The notes: generated by a model not told the origin, from the sequence alone. Positions 1 to 8,699 are shown, counted from the first letter of the stretch. The stretch is DNA of 37,646 nucleotides from Cryomorphaceae bacterium (GCA_027490665.1 JAIXXP010000097.1:1-37646), one strand, 5' to 3'. Made by a program: numbers and translations.

Positions 1-1725
1 ATGTACTTGGTATTGACTGCACTTCTTGCGTTGAACGTGTCTAAGCAAATTCTCGATGCTTTTGTAGCTATCGAAGACAACATTCAACGAGGAAGTATAA
101 CACAATATGATCGTGGGCAAACTGCAAAAGGATCTCTTATTGAAGAGCTTGGCAGCGTAACCAAAGACGAAGCTGGACGCGCGAAGGCTGAAAAGATCAA
201 GAAATATCTTGGCATGATTGATAAAATCGACAAAAATGTTGGTGAGTTTATCAAATATGTAGACGAGTTAAAGATCGAGTTAATCGCTGAAGTGGAAGGA
301 CCTGAAAAGGTAAAGACAGCAAAGATGAACGATAAAGAAAGCATTGTTTGGAAAAAATACGATCCAAGTACCCCATTGCTTCCTGCACGTTTGTATCTAC
401 AAGCAATTCAAACCAAAGACAACTTTGACGTCCCGATGCACAACATCGTTGGTTCAGAGATTTCAAAAATTGATCCTAAGAAAAAAAAAAAAAAACTTTG
501 GGATCTCTACAAAGGTCTTCGTTCTTCAATTGTAGAAATATCAGGGAACTATAAAGAAGGTGACAAGAATGTCTGGAAGTTAAAAGTTAAAGAAATCAAT
601 GCATACAAAGATTTCCAAGATTTAGAAAAGCAAATTCTAAAAATGTTCAATGCCCCTGGCAACAAAGTAAATCCTGAAGATTTAGAAGCGTTGGTTTCTA
701 TTTATCAAGAGTTAACCAAGCAAGAATACGCTGATCACCACGAGGCTAAAAACATCCACTGGTTAGGTCGTACCTTTGACCACGCGCCATTGGTAGGTGC
801 CTTGGCTTCTTTGAGCTCTATGCAAAACGAAATTTTGGCAGCTCGTGCAAAAGCGGTTAGTTTGTTGAAATCTAAAGTAACCACAGGAGAGTTCTCATTC
901 AACAAAATTCAACAGTTAGTTAGCGGCCCAGGTGTTGCTACTGCAGGTGAAGAAATTGAATTACTTGTCACAATGGCAGCATATGACTCTGACAAAAACC
1001 CTGCTGTCACCTCAAGTTCTGGTAATGTTGAAATCAAGGAAGGTATCGGCCGCATCAAGATGAAAGCTGGTATGTCTGACATGAAAGTGAATGGTACTGT
1101 AACCATCGTTAACAAATCAGGTGTTCCTTACAAAAGAGACTGGGAATGGAAAGTTGCTATCGTTAAGGCACAAGGATCTATTTCATTGCCTGAAATGAGC
1201 GTACTATACAAAGGATGGAATAACAAAGTTGTTCCTGTTGTTGCTGGAGCGGTGAGTTCTTCTATCACTGTAGAAGGTGGTACAGCTACAAAAGCATCTT
1301 GGACAGACGCAGAAGGAAATAAATACGATGGTTATTTTGTCAACGTAACAGGTGCCTCTAAGTATGTTACAATCGGATTAAACGGCAAAGATAAAGACGG
1401 TAAATCTAAATCTTTCGGTAAATTCAAGTATAAAGTGAAACCTTTCCCGAAAGCACAGTTACAAGGTACAACCATTTCTAAAACTACTGGCTTCAAAGCA
1501 GTAGTTTCACTAGGGGCAGATAGTCCGTTTACAGGTGTTACCTTCCAAGTAATTGGTGGATCTGTGATCTTAGGAAATGAAGAAATTACATTCTCTGGTG
1601 ACCGCGTACCGGCTGCAGCAATTGCTAAAATAAAAGCAGGAAAACGTGTTGCTATAGATGTAACTTACAAGAGAACAGGTGGAAGTCCCGAGATTGCATC
1701 TGGTGTCTTGAAAGTGACTCCATAA
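1..1725 (+). CDS. gldM: GldM, gliding motility / type IX secretion inner-membrane protein (5' partial)
   Basis: GldM is a single-pass inner-membrane protein. With GldL it forms the proton-driven rotary motor of the type IX secretion system, and its large periplasmic part reaches toward the GldK/GldN ring. The visible frame opens inside the membrane helix (MYLVLTALLALNVSK). Family members normally carry about 15 residues before this (a basic cytoplasmic tail), so the Met at base 1 is internal and the true start lies outside the window. The remaining 574 residues are periplasmic: a helical first domain followed by beta-rich domains, consistent with the known four-domain fold. gldN follows after 20 bases, as in other gld loci. 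A 15-base A run at 481-495 encodes a lysine block around residues 160-165 and is a possible slippage site. Identification is from family recognition of the N-terminal helix and the gldM-gldN order. Confidence 0.95.
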   Translation: MYLVLTALLALNVSKQILDAFVAIEDNIQRGSITQYDRGQTAKGSLIEELGSVTKDEAGRAKAEKIKKYLGMIDKIDKNVGEFIKYVDELKIELIAEVEGPEKVKTAKMNDKESIVWKKYDPSTPLLPARLYLQAIQTKDNFDVPMHNIVGSEISKIDPKKKKKKLWDLYKGLRSSIVEISGNYKEGDKNVWKLKVKEINAYKDFQDLEKQILKMFNAPGNKVNPEDLEALVSIYQELTKQEYADHHEAKNIHWLGRTFDHAPLVGALASLSSMQNEILAARAKAVSLLKSKVTTGEFSFNKIQQLVSGPGVATAGEEIELLVTMAAYDSDKNPAVTSSSGNVEIKEGIGRIKMKAGMSDMKVNGTVTIVNKSGVPYKRDWEWKVAIVKAQGSISLPEMSVLYKGWNNKVVPVVAGAVSSSITVEGGTATKASWTDAEGNKYDGYFVNVTGASKYVTIGLNGKDKDGKSKSFGKFKYKVKPFPKAQLQGTTISKTTGFKAVVSLGADSPFTGVTFQVIGGSVILGNEEITFSGDRVPAAAIAKIKAGKRVAIDVTYKRTGGSPEIASGVLKVTP

Positions 1726-1745
1726 TTGATAAAAATACAAGGATT

Positions 1746-3002
1746 ATGAAAAATGTATTGTTGGTATTACTAAGTGTTTTGACATTTGCAGTTCAAGCAC
1801 AAGATCGTCCACAACGTGGTCCATACAACACGCTACCTGGTGGTGTAGTTGATGGAGTAGCAATTCAGGATGAAGTACCTGTTCGTGCAAAAGTTGAGTA
1901 CGAGTACGTGAGAGCGAACGATGTAGCATGGCAAAAGCGTGTGTTTTCTAGAATAGATGCACGTGAAAAAATGAACCACGACATTTTTCTACCTTATGAT
2001 GCTTTTGACGGCACCTTATCTACAGGATCTGCATATCGTCCAGGCAATGCAAGTGAAATCGATGATCCAACTTGGAACAAAAGTCAGTCAAGATGGTCAC
2101 TCTGGACAGTCATTATGCGTCATATATTCCTTGGCGACCTCACTGTTTATCGTGTTTCTAGCGAATTTTACCCTGATGCAGAAGATGGTTATAGTTTAAA
2201 GTATCCAATTCAGCGTCAAGGCCAAAATGACTATTTTGAGGTTAAAAAATACCGCGGTGATATCAATGGTCTTTTGGCTTCTGGTGGTTTAGGTCCAAAA
2301 TTGAGAATTTACAGACCTTTGTCAGAGGACACAATGGATATCATCAAAACCAACCAAACCTTGACTGAGTATCTAGACAGTTTGCGTTCCGATTCAGATT
2401 ATGAAGAATTGATGGGAATCGATCAAGAAAAACTTCAAGAATGGTGGGACTTCTCATCTGTTAATTCACCTGTGAGAAAAGACGCTATTTCTATGTGGGT
2501 TCCATCGAATAATATAGTTGCCTACCACATCAAAGAAGATTGGTATTTCGACAAAGAGCGTTCTATTCTCGATAAACGTATTATCTCAATTGCTCCTGTA
2601 GCTCGTTATACATATGTAGAGCCTGAGGAGGGTGAAACGGCAGTAAGAGGCGAACTTTTGGTTTACGATAACATAGGTAAGCCTTACCTTTTCAGTGGTT
2701 CATCCAATGAGTTTGAATTATACGAAGGTCGAGTAGAAGAACGCGAGATGTTCTGGTTGTATTTTGACGAACTGCGCAATGTAATCGTGAATTACTATGT
2801 GTACAACGATAAAAACGATGCGCAATGGATGTCATTCGATGACCTTTTCTGGAAACGCAAGTTTACTTCTACAATCTACCGCGTATCTGATAAATTTGAC
2901 CGCGAAATCGAAGATTACAAGTTTGGTGTTGATGCCTTATATGAATCTGAAAGAGTAAAAGAAACGATCAGAGATTGGGAACACGACCTCTGGCATTTCT
3001 AA
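1746..3002 (+). CDS. gldN: GldN, gliding motility / type IX secretion periplasmic ring protein
   Basis: GldN works with the lipoprotein GldK as a periplasmic ring component of the type IX secretion and gliding machinery. The 418-residue product starts with a clear signal peptide (MKNVLLVLLSVLTFAVQA, cleavage probably before QDR). It then shows typical GldN features: a segment of alternating aromatic and charged residues with WQKRVFSRIDAREKMN around residue 62, and a conserved-looking tryptophan- and tyrosine-rich core. At 418 residues it looks longer than the roughly 300-residue GldN proteins I recall, with extra acidic sequence in the C-terminal half. It lies 20 bases after gldM, surely in the same transcript, and is followed directly by a hairpin terminator, so it ends the gld operon. 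Confidence 0.93.
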   Translation: MKNVLLVLLSVLTFAVQAQDRPQRGPYNTLPGGVVDGVAIQDEVPVRAKVEYEYVRANDVAWQKRVFSRIDAREKMNHDIFLPYDAFDGTLSTGSAYRPGNASEIDDPTWNKSQSRWSLWTVIMRHIFLGDLTVYRVSSEFYPDAEDGYSLKYPIQRQGQNDYFEVKKYRGDINGLLASGGLGPKLRIYRPLSEDTMDIIKTNQTLTEYLDSLRSDSDYEELMGIDQEKLQEWWDFSSVNSPVRKDAISMWVPSNNIVAYHIKEDWYFDKERSILDKRIISIAPVARYTYVEPEEGETAVRGELLVYDNIGKPYLFSGSSNEFELYEGRVEEREMFWLYFDELRNVIVNYYVYNDKNDAQWMSFDDLFWKRKFTSTIYRVSDKFDREIEDYKFGVDALYESERVKETIRDWEHDLWHF

Positions 3003-3016
3003 AAAAAATAAAATCT

Positions 3017-3050
3017 AAAAGCCTCGCTGAAAAGCGGGGCTTTTTTCGTT
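3017..3050 (+). terminator. Rho-independent terminator of the gldM-gldN operon
   Basis: A 12-base-pair stem (left arm 3017-3028, right arm 3033-3044, one T-G wobble) closes a GAAA tetraloop and runs into six T residues. It begins 14 bases after the gldN stop codon. The next gene's -7 element begins at 3051. Confidence 0.92.
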
Positions 3051-3058
3051 TATTTTTG
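3051..3058 (+). promoter_or_regulatory. Bacteroidota -7 element TATTTTTG
   Basis: The octamer matches TAnnTTTG exactly and its final G lies 5 bases before the GTG start at 3063. No TTG -33 element is visible at the usual distance, where the terminator hairpin sits instead. The predicted transcript would be leaderless. Confidence 0.5.
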
Positions 3059-3062
3059 TACC

Positions 3063-3608
3063 GTGAAGTGGATAGGAAATAGAATAAGTTTCAATGATCA
3101 AAAGGACAAAACAACAATAGTTATTGATCCTTCTAAAAATGCCTGGATTTCTGCTATCATGGGGGCTTGGCTTGGCATGTGGTATGCCATTGGTGCGACA
3201 GTAATGTGGGCCTTGTATGTGATGAAACTCAAAGAGCAAGAAAAGTTGATTTTATGGATCTTTTTGGTTTTCTGGCTTTATTACGCTTGGCGTGTCACCA
3301 TGAGTTTTTTCTGGAATTTACGCGGTCAAGAGTACATCAAAATAAATAGCGATGCCTTTTATCTAAAGAAATCTTTCTTAAATTTTGGCAAGACCGTCCC
3401 TTACTATTTTGACAACATCAAGAATTTCAAATTTGAAATACCGAAAGAAGGTAGTTTTCAGGCGATATGGGAAAGTTCACCTTGGATAAATGGTGGTGAA
3501 AGATTCGAGTTTGATTACTTCCATCAAAAAGTGCGCTTTGGCAGAAAACTCAATGAGAAAGAAGCCAAGTTATTATATCAATTGATTTCAAAAAAAATTA
3601 AATCCTAA
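3063..3608 (+). CDS. Two-helix membrane protein of unknown function
   Basis: I do not recognise the family. The 181-residue product starts at GTG; no ATG lies in frame before the first membrane helix. It has a short polar N-terminus, two hydrophobic helices at about residues 28-53 and 61-84, and a roughly 95-residue soluble tail. The tail alternates short hydrophobic and charged strands and ends in a basic helix ([16 protein letters not shown]). This layout resembles membrane-anchored PH-like (bPH) proteins, but that is an inference from layout alone. Its stop codon overlaps the start of kbl (TAATG), so the two are translationally coupled. It follows the gldN terminator and a consensus -7 element, and so starts a new unit. 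Confidence 0.75.
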   Translation: MKWIGNRISFNDQKDKTTIVIDPSKNAWISAIMGAWLGMWYAIGATVMWALYVMKLKEQEKLILWIFLVFWLYYAWRVTMSFFWNLRGQEYIKINSDAFYLKKSFLNFGKTVPYYFDNIKNFKFEIPKEGSFQAIWESSPWINGGERFEFDYFHQKVRFGRKLNEKEAKLLYQLISKKIKS

Positions 3609-4795
3609 TGTACGGTAAAATTCAAGGACATCTAGCAGCTGAATTAGCACAAATTGAGGCTAACGGCTTATTGAAGAAAGAACGCATAATTACAAGTCCA
3701 CAAGGAGCAAACGTAACAGTTAGCTCCGGTGAAGAAGTAGTGATTATGTGTGCTAACAATTACCTTGGCTTATCTTCGCATCCAGAAGTTGTCGAAGCCG
3801 CTAAAGATGCCTTAGACACACATGGCTACGGGATGTCTTCGGTTCGTTTTATTTGTGGCACTCAAGATATTCACAAGACGCTTGAAAAGAAAATCGCTGA
3901 GTTTTACGGAACAGAGGATACCATACTTTATGCGGCTGCATTTGACGCGAATGGTGGTGTATTTGAACCGCTCTTTACAGAGGAAGACGCAATCATTTCG
4001 GATGAGCTCAATCATGCCTCGATCATCGACGGAATTCGTTTGTGTAAAGCAGCTCGTTACCGTTACAAGCATTCTGATATGGATGATCTCGAGACTCAGC
4101 TGAAAGCAGCGCAAGCTCAACGACACCGTATTATTGTTACTGATGGTGTTTTCTCTATGGATGGAGACCTCGCAAGAATGGATGCAATTTGTGCTTTGGC
4201 TGAAAAATATGATGCACTCGTGATGACTGACGAATGCCATTCAGCTGGTTTTATTGGAAAAACAGGTCGCGGTGTTCCTGAATATTTTGGCGTCATGGAT
4301 AAGGTCGACATCATTACAGGTACGCTTGGTAAGGCGCTCGGCGGCGCAATGGGAGGTTATACCACCGGAAAGAAAGAAATAATTGAAATGCTGCGCCAGC
4401 GCTCACGTCCTTATTTGTTCTCTAACTCACTATCACCAGCAATAGTTGGGGCCTCAATAAAAGTTTTTGATTTACTGAGTGCAACCACTGAATTACGAGA
4501 CCGTTTAGAAGCAAACACATCCTATTTCAAAGAGCGAATTGTGGCAGCAGGCTTTGACATCAAACCAGGAGGTTCGCCAATAGTTCCAATAATGTTATAT
4601 GATGCGGCTTTGTCACAAGAATTTGCCAATCGTTTACTTGCTGAAGGTGTTTATGCAATCGGTTTCTTTTATCCCGTAGTCGCTAAAGGACAAGCGCGCA
4701 TCCGAACCCAAATCTCTGCAGCGCATACACAAGCAGATCTCGACAAGGCTATTGCCGCATTTATCAAAGTCGGTAAAGAACTGAACGTGATCTAA
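3608..4795 (+). CDS. kbl: Glycine C-acetyltransferase (2-amino-3-ketobutyrate CoA ligase)
   Basis: This PLP enzyme interconverts 2-amino-3-ketobutyrate plus CoA with glycine plus acetyl-CoA, the second step of threonine breakdown through threonine dehydrogenase. It is 395 residues long, normal for the family. The PLP lysine is Lys242 in GTLGKALGG, preceded by the cofactor-binding TDECHSAGF segment at about 207-215. The following run [16 protein letters not shown] is diagnostic of KBL as against other alpha-oxoamine synthases such as serine palmitoyltransferase or BioF. It overlaps the upstream membrane protein gene by one base. No threonine dehydrogenase gene lies in the window, so the pathway partner must be elsewhere. 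Confidence 0.93.
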   Translation: MYGKIQGHLAAELAQIEANGLLKKERIITSPQGANVTVSSGEEVVIMCANNYLGLSSHPEVVEAAKDALDTHGYGMSSVRFICGTQDIHKTLEKKIAEFYGTEDTILYAAAFDANGGVFEPLFTEEDAIISDELNHASIIDGIRLCKAARYRYKHSDMDDLETQLKAAQAQRHRIIVTDGVFSMDGDLARMDAICALAEKYDALVMTDECHSAGFIGKTGRGVPEYFGVMDKVDIITGTLGKALGGAMGGYTTGKKEIIEMLRQRSRPYLFSNSLSPAIVGASIKVFDLLSATTELRDRLEANTSYFKERIVAAGFDIKPGGSPIVPIMLYDAALSQEFANRLLAEGVYAIGFFYPVVAKGQARIRTQISAAHTQADLDKAIAAFIKVGKELNVI

Positions 4796-4838
4796 AACTC
4801 TTTTTGAACATATTTTTATAATAGGCATAAACTTTACT

Positions 4839-4846
4839 TATATTTG
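4839..4846 (+). promoter_or_regulatory. Bacteroidota -7 element TATATTTG
   Basis: Exact match to TAnnTTTG; its final G is 5 bases before the ATG at 4851. The nearest TTG upstream is at 4804-4806, 32 bases away, which is too far for a standard -33 box. It would drive the small gene, SulP and carbonic anhydrase as a leaderless transcript. Confidence 0.55.
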
Positions 4847-4850
4847 TCTT

Positions 4851-5162
4851 ATGGCAAAGTTAGGTAAGTTCATCCTATACATTTTTGTACTGCTTTTTAT
4901 GCTTAAAGCGGTATCCTCAAGTGTTTTGCCATTTCTCAAATATGACTTGCAAGAGTTAGCTATAGAGGAAAGTACAGACAACGAAGAATCTGATGAAGAA
5001 TTTGAATTCAAGTTTGTTCCTGATTTCTTTGCAGTAAATGACGATTCTGCTACAGTTTGTACTTATACGATATGCATTTCGAAGTGTAACTTCAAAGCGT
5101 ATAATGCTGCTGTTTTTCTCGGGTATATCAACCAGTCTTTTAGGCCTCCATGTGATTGCTGA
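4851..5162 (+). CDS. Small cysteine-containing exported or membrane-anchored protein upstream of SulP
   Basis: The 103-residue product is not a family I can name. It opens with a basic N-terminus and a hydrophobic segment (about residues 5-28) that could be a signal peptide or anchor. A strongly acidic linker follows (about residues 36-52, mostly Glu/Asp). The C-terminal part has five cysteines (70, 75, 79, 101, 103) and ends in SFRPPCDC. Short exported proteins with an aromatic-x-Pro-Pro C-terminus precede transporter genes in other Bacteroidota; the likeness here is only in layout. The ATG is chosen because a consensus -7 element lies just before it. The stop is 38 bases before the preferred SulP start, so the two are probably cotranscribed. 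Confidence 0.65.
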   Translation: MAKLGKFILYIFVLLFMLKAVSSSVLPFLKYDLQELAIEESTDNEESDEEFEFKFVPDFFAVNDDSATVCTYTICISKCNFKAYNAAVFLGYINQSFRPPCDC

Positions 5163-5200
5163 TTAAGGATCTTTTCTCTTATCTTCATTCATCAAATCAT

Positions 5201-6730
5201 ATGTTTACATTTCTCAAAAGTTGGAAGCAAGATCTTCCGGCGGGTTTAGTTGTTTTTTTAGTTGCGCTACCACTTTGTTTGGGTATCGGCCTTGCTTCCA
5301 CCTCTGTTTTAGGACAAGACGGTTTGCCTTCTGTTATGACAGGGGTATTGGCAGGTATTGTCGGAGGCACTGTGGTTGCACTTTTATCTAATTCAAGGCT
5401 CGGAGTATCAGGACCGGCAGCAGGGCTCATTACAATTGTTTTGGCTGCAATTCAAGAACTCGGTTCTTTCGATACTTTTTTATTGGCTCTTGTCTTGGCT
5501 GGGCTTATTCAATTTGCGCTAGCATTTGTAGGCTTTGGTCTGCTTGCCAATTATGTGCCAACAGCGGTCATAAAAGGAATGCTTGCTGCAATTGGAATAA
5601 CCCTTATTTTAAAAGAAATCCCGCATTTACTGGGTTATGATAATGATTTCTTTGGCGATGAATCATTTTGGCAATTTGATGGACACAATACTTTTAGCGA
5701 GCTATTTTATGCCTTAAATGCTTTTGAACCTGGCGCGGTTGTGATTGGTTTGGTAGCAGTCTTCTTGCTACTGAGCTTTGACTCGAAGTGGATTAAAAAA
5801 CAGCGTTGGTCCACTTACATACCCGGAGCGCTAGTGGTTGTGTTATTTGGGATAGTGTCCAATCAATTCCTCACTGGAGATATGCACTTAACTGGTAAAC
5901 ACTTGGTGCAAGTTCCAGATCTTCATTCTTGGAAACAAATCAAAAGTATTTTTCACACCCCAAATTGGACGCAATTTGGCAATTCTAAAGTTTGGGTAAT
6001 TGCTGTGACGCTAGCTATTGTTGGAAGTCTTGAAACCTTATTGAGTGTCGAGGCCACCGACAAGTTGGACCCTAAAAAACATAAAACAAATCCGCACAGA
6101 GAACTCAAAGCGCAGGGTATAGGAAATCTGGTGAGCGGCCTTATCGGCGGATTACCAATTACACAAGTAATCGTTAGGAGTTCCGCAAACATAGCCGCTG
6201 GCGGACAATCCAAATTAGCGGCATTTATACATGGGCTTCTTTTGGTCATTTCTATATTGTTTTTGGGCGGTATACTCAATATGATTCCTTTGGCTGCTTT
6301 AGCTGCTGTTCTGGTTCTGGTTGGATACAAACTTGCAAAATGGTCGGTATTCGTAGAAATGTATCAGAAAGGATTGGCACAATTTATACCTTTTGTGACA
6401 ACCATACTCGCTATTTTATTGACAGACCTACTCAAAGGGATTGCAATAGGCATATTAGTAGCCATATTTTATGTTCTTAAAAGGAATTACCAAAATCATT
6501 TCACCAAAGAAGATTCATTAGAAGGGTTCAAACTCATTTTGTCTGAGGAGGTAACTTTCTTAAACAAAGGTGGTATCCTTGAAGCTCTTGAAGCACATAA
6601 ATTACAGCGCATCACCATCGATGCAAGCCGCACGAAAAGCATCGACCAAGATGTGCTAGAGGCATTGCAAGAATTTAAATTTAACGCCGAACAAGAAGGG
6701 CGTCCCGAAATCATTTTTATCAATTTATAA
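5201..6730 (+). CDS. SulP family anion transporter (probable bicarbonate transporter)
   Basis: SulP proteins move anions such as sulfate or bicarbonate across the inner membrane. The start at 5201 gives 509 residues and the usual opening (KSWKQDLPAGLVVFLVALP). An earlier in-frame start at 5156 would overlap the upstream gene and add a non-hydrophobic stretch, so it is less likely. About 10-14 hydrophobic helices fill residues 10-430, including the SulP signature region around LGVSGPAAGLITIVLAA. A short STAS domain forms the last roughly 70 residues (LQRITIDASRTKSIDQDVLEAL). The stop overlaps the carbonic anhydrase start (TAATG). Coupling to a carbonic anhydrase argues for bicarbonate rather than sulfate; the substrate is inferred from this context. 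Confidence 0.92.
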   Translation: MFTFLKSWKQDLPAGLVVFLVALPLCLGIGLASTSVLGQDGLPSVMTGVLAGIVGGTVVALLSNSRLGVSGPAAGLITIVLAAIQELGSFDTFLLALVLAGLIQFALAFVGFGLLANYVPTAVIKGMLAAIGITLILKEIPHLLGYDNDFFGDESFWQFDGHNTFSELFYALNAFEPGAVVIGLVAVFLLLSFDSKWIKKQRWSTYIPGALVVVLFGIVSNQFLTGDMHLTGKHLVQVPDLHSWKQIKSIFHTPNWTQFGNSKVWVIAVTLAIVGSLETLLSVEATDKLDPKKHKTNPHRELKAQGIGNLVSGLIGGLPITQVIVRSSANIAAGGQSKLAAFIHGLLLVISILFLGGILNMIPLAALAAVLVLVGYKLAKWSVFVEMYQKGLAQFIPFVTTILAILLTDLLKGIAIGILVAIFYVLKRNYQNHFTKEDSLEGFKLILSEEVTFLNKGGILEALEAHKLQRITIDASRTKSIDQDVLEALQEFKFNAEQEGRPEIIFINL

Positions 6731-7365
6731 TGGAAAAATTTTACAACCAACTACTCGATAACAATAAAAAATGGGTCGCAAGTAAATTGGCTAAGGACCC
6801 TGAGTATTTCAAGAAACTTTCAAGAGGACAAAAACCTCCCGTACTCTGGATAGGTTGTGCAGATAGCCGCGTTCCGGCAAATGAAATAATCGGTGCGGAG
6901 CCAGGTGAGGTTTTTGTACATCGCAATATTGCCAATATGGTTGTGCATTCAGACATGAATATGCTTTCAGTATTGGACTACGCCGTCAATGTGTTGCAAG
7001 TGAAACACATCATCGTTTGTGGTCATTATGGCTGTGGTGGTGTTCAGACTGCCATGACCAATAAACACGTTGGTCTCATAGACAACTGGATCCGTCACAT
7101 CAAAGATGTGTATCGTTTGCACCGCCCTGAGCTAGATGCCATTACCGATGAGGCGGCACGTTTTGACCGTTTTGTAGAATTGAATGTATTCGAACAGGTT
7201 TTAGATTTGGGTAAAACATCAATTGTGCAAGCTGCATGGGAGCGAGGGCAAGAAGTACATGTTCATGGCTGGGTTTACGATATACATGACGGCATGATCC
7301 GCGATTTGAAAGTAACTCTCAAGGACAACGCGACACTTTGCGATGTTTACAAACTCGATTTATAA
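6730..7365 (+). CDS. Beta-class carbonic anhydrase
   Basis: The enzyme interconverts CO2 and bicarbonate with a zinc ion. The 211-residue protein shows the beta-class ligands Cys43 and Asp45 (CADSRVPA), His99 and Cys102 (CGHYGCGG), all intact. The segment GAEPGEVFVHRNIAN is typical of the family. No signal peptide is present, so it acts in the cytoplasm, where it would equilibrate bicarbonate delivered by the SulP transporter. Its ATG overlaps the SulP stop by one base, so the two proteins are made together. Such pairs are known in marine flavobacteria, where they feed anaplerotic carboxylation. Confidence 0.95.
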   Translation: MEKFYNQLLDNNKKWVASKLAKDPEYFKKLSRGQKPPVLWIGCADSRVPANEIIGAEPGEVFVHRNIANMVVHSDMNMLSVLDYAVNVLQVKHIIVCGHYGCGGVQTAMTNKHVGLIDNWIRHIKDVYRLHRPELDAITDEAARFDRFVELNVFEQVLDLGKTSIVQAAWERGQEVHVHGWVYDIHDGMIRDLKVTLKDNATLCDVYKLDL

Positions 7366-7405
7366 GAAACTAACCATTCCAAGGTAGTCTCGCCTTTTAT
7401 TTGTG

Positions 7406-7413
7406 TAATTTCG
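7406..7413 (+). promoter_or_regulatory. -7-like element TAATTTCG
   Basis: One mismatch to TAnnTTTG (C for T at position 7). The final G is again 5 bases before the ATG at 7418. An alternative element, TTTATTTG at 7396-7403, would leave a leader of about 10 bases. Confidence 0.35.
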
Positions 7414-7417
7414 TAGT

Positions 7418-8695
7418 ATGGAATTACTCATTATCATTCTTTTAGTGCTGATCAATGGTGTTTTTTCGATGTCAGAAATGGCATTGGTTAGCTCCAAAAA
7501 ATACAAGCTTGAAAAAGCCAGCAAACGAGGAAACAAAAAAGCACGCAAAGCACTTGAACTTTCGGAACATCCTACTCGGTTTCTTTCAACAGTTCAAATC
7601 GGCATCACACTCATCGGTATTTTATTAGGGGTCTATTCAGGTGAAAACCTAACCAACGATTTCATGGCTTTACTTGACAAAGTCAGCGCGCTCAAACCAT
7701 ATAGTCAAGAATTAGCCACTGGCTTTATTGTCGTGACCATCACTTATTTTTCGATTGTGCTTGGAGAGCTTGTTCCAAAACGCATCGGAATGGCTTTTCC
7801 TGAAAAAATTATCACTTTCATGGCAGGCCCCATGCAAATCTTAGCTTTGCTAACGGGTCCATTTGTTTGGTTGCTCACTGCCACCAACAATTTAATAGTG
7901 CGCCTTTTAGGCTTAAATGACTCCACTGATCAGGCTGTTTCAGAGGAAGAAATTAAATCGATTTTAAAGGAAAGTGCCCAAGGGGGTGAAATACAAGACA
8001 TCGAACATTCTATCGTAGAACGCGTTTTTGAACTCGGAGACCGCAAAGTAAAATCATTAATGACCCACCGCAGCGAGGTCGTCTTTTTCAAGGAGGAAGA
8101 ATCTTGGCAAGAAATTCGTCAGAAAATTGATGAGGAAAAACATTCGGCTTATCCTGTTTCAACCAGCAACGACATCGATGACATCACGGGCATCATCTTA
8201 CTCAAGGATTTATTTGGTGGCCATACCGAACAAGATTTCAAGGTAGTCAATTACATCAAAGAGCCCATTTATTTCAATGAAAATACAAGTGCATATCAAG
8301 TATTGGAGTCTTTCAAAAATGAAGGTAATCACTACGGTATTGTGGTAGATGAATACGGTTCAGTTCAAGGAATCATCACCATGGACGACATGCTTGACGC
8401 ACTTGTTGGGGAAGCCACGGAGCACTACCAAGACGAATACAAAATTGTTCAAAGAACCGACAATTCCTGGTTGGTAGATGGTCAGTATTCCATTTTTGAT
8501 TTTGAGAAGTATTTTGACGTGCTCGTTACGGACGAACAGAATACCTATGCCACCGTTGCCGGCTTGTTTATTTCACACAAAAACGAAATTCCAGAAGTAG
8601 GCGACACGCTAGTTGTTGATCAGTTGCAATTAGAGGTTGTCGATAAAGATGGTCCTAGAATAGATAAATTATTGATTACTTTACTTGAGAAGTAA
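7418..8695 (+). CDS. CNNM/CorC (HlyC) family membrane protein with DUF21 and CBS domains
   Basis: The 425-residue product has the standard three-part build. A DUF21 membrane domain occupies about residues 1-185 (LINGVFSMSEMALVSS at the start, further helices to about 160). A CBS pair follows at about 200-330 (VKSLMTHRSEVV; YGIVVDEYGSVQGIITMDD), and a CorC_HlyC domain ends the protein (LVDGQYSIFDFEKYF). Relatives are linked to magnesium and other divalent cation transport; the older name hemolysin is historical. GldE belongs to the same superfamily, but the position here gives no link to gliding. The gene stands alone and ends 4 bases before the tRNA-Arg gene on the other strand. Confidence 0.9.
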   Translation: MELLIIILLVLINGVFSMSEMALVSSKKYKLEKASKRGNKKARKALELSEHPTRFLSTVQIGITLIGILLGVYSGENLTNDFMALLDKVSALKPYSQELATGFIVVTITYFSIVLGELVPKRIGMAFPEKIITFMAGPMQILALLTGPFVWLLTATNNLIVRLLGLNDSTDQAVSEEEIKSILKESAQGGEIQDIEHSIVERVFELGDRKVKSLMTHRSEVVFFKEEESWQEIRQKIDEEKHSAYPVSTSNDIDDITGIILLKDLFGGHTEQDFKVVNYIKEPIYFNENTSAYQVLESFKNEGNHYGIVVDEYGSVQGIITMDDMLDALVGEATEHYQDEYKIVQRTDNSWLVDGQYSIFDFEKYFDVLVTDEQNTYATVAGLFISHKNEIPEVGDTLVVDQLQLEVVDKDGPRIDKLLITLLEK

Positions 8696-8699
8696 GTAG

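Noticed and set aside
1..3. ATG at base 1 as the true start of gldM
   Set aside because: It lies inside the conserved membrane helix; the family has about 15 residues before it, so the gene begins outside the window.
3812..4240. 142-codon antisense reading frame inside kbl
   Set aside because: It is fully covered by a well-conserved PLP enzyme gene and its product shows no recognisable motif.
7418..8695. Calling the CNNM/CorC protein GldE
   Set aside because: GldE shares the superfamily, but this gene is not beside gldD or other gld genes and general CNNM/CorC paralogues are common.
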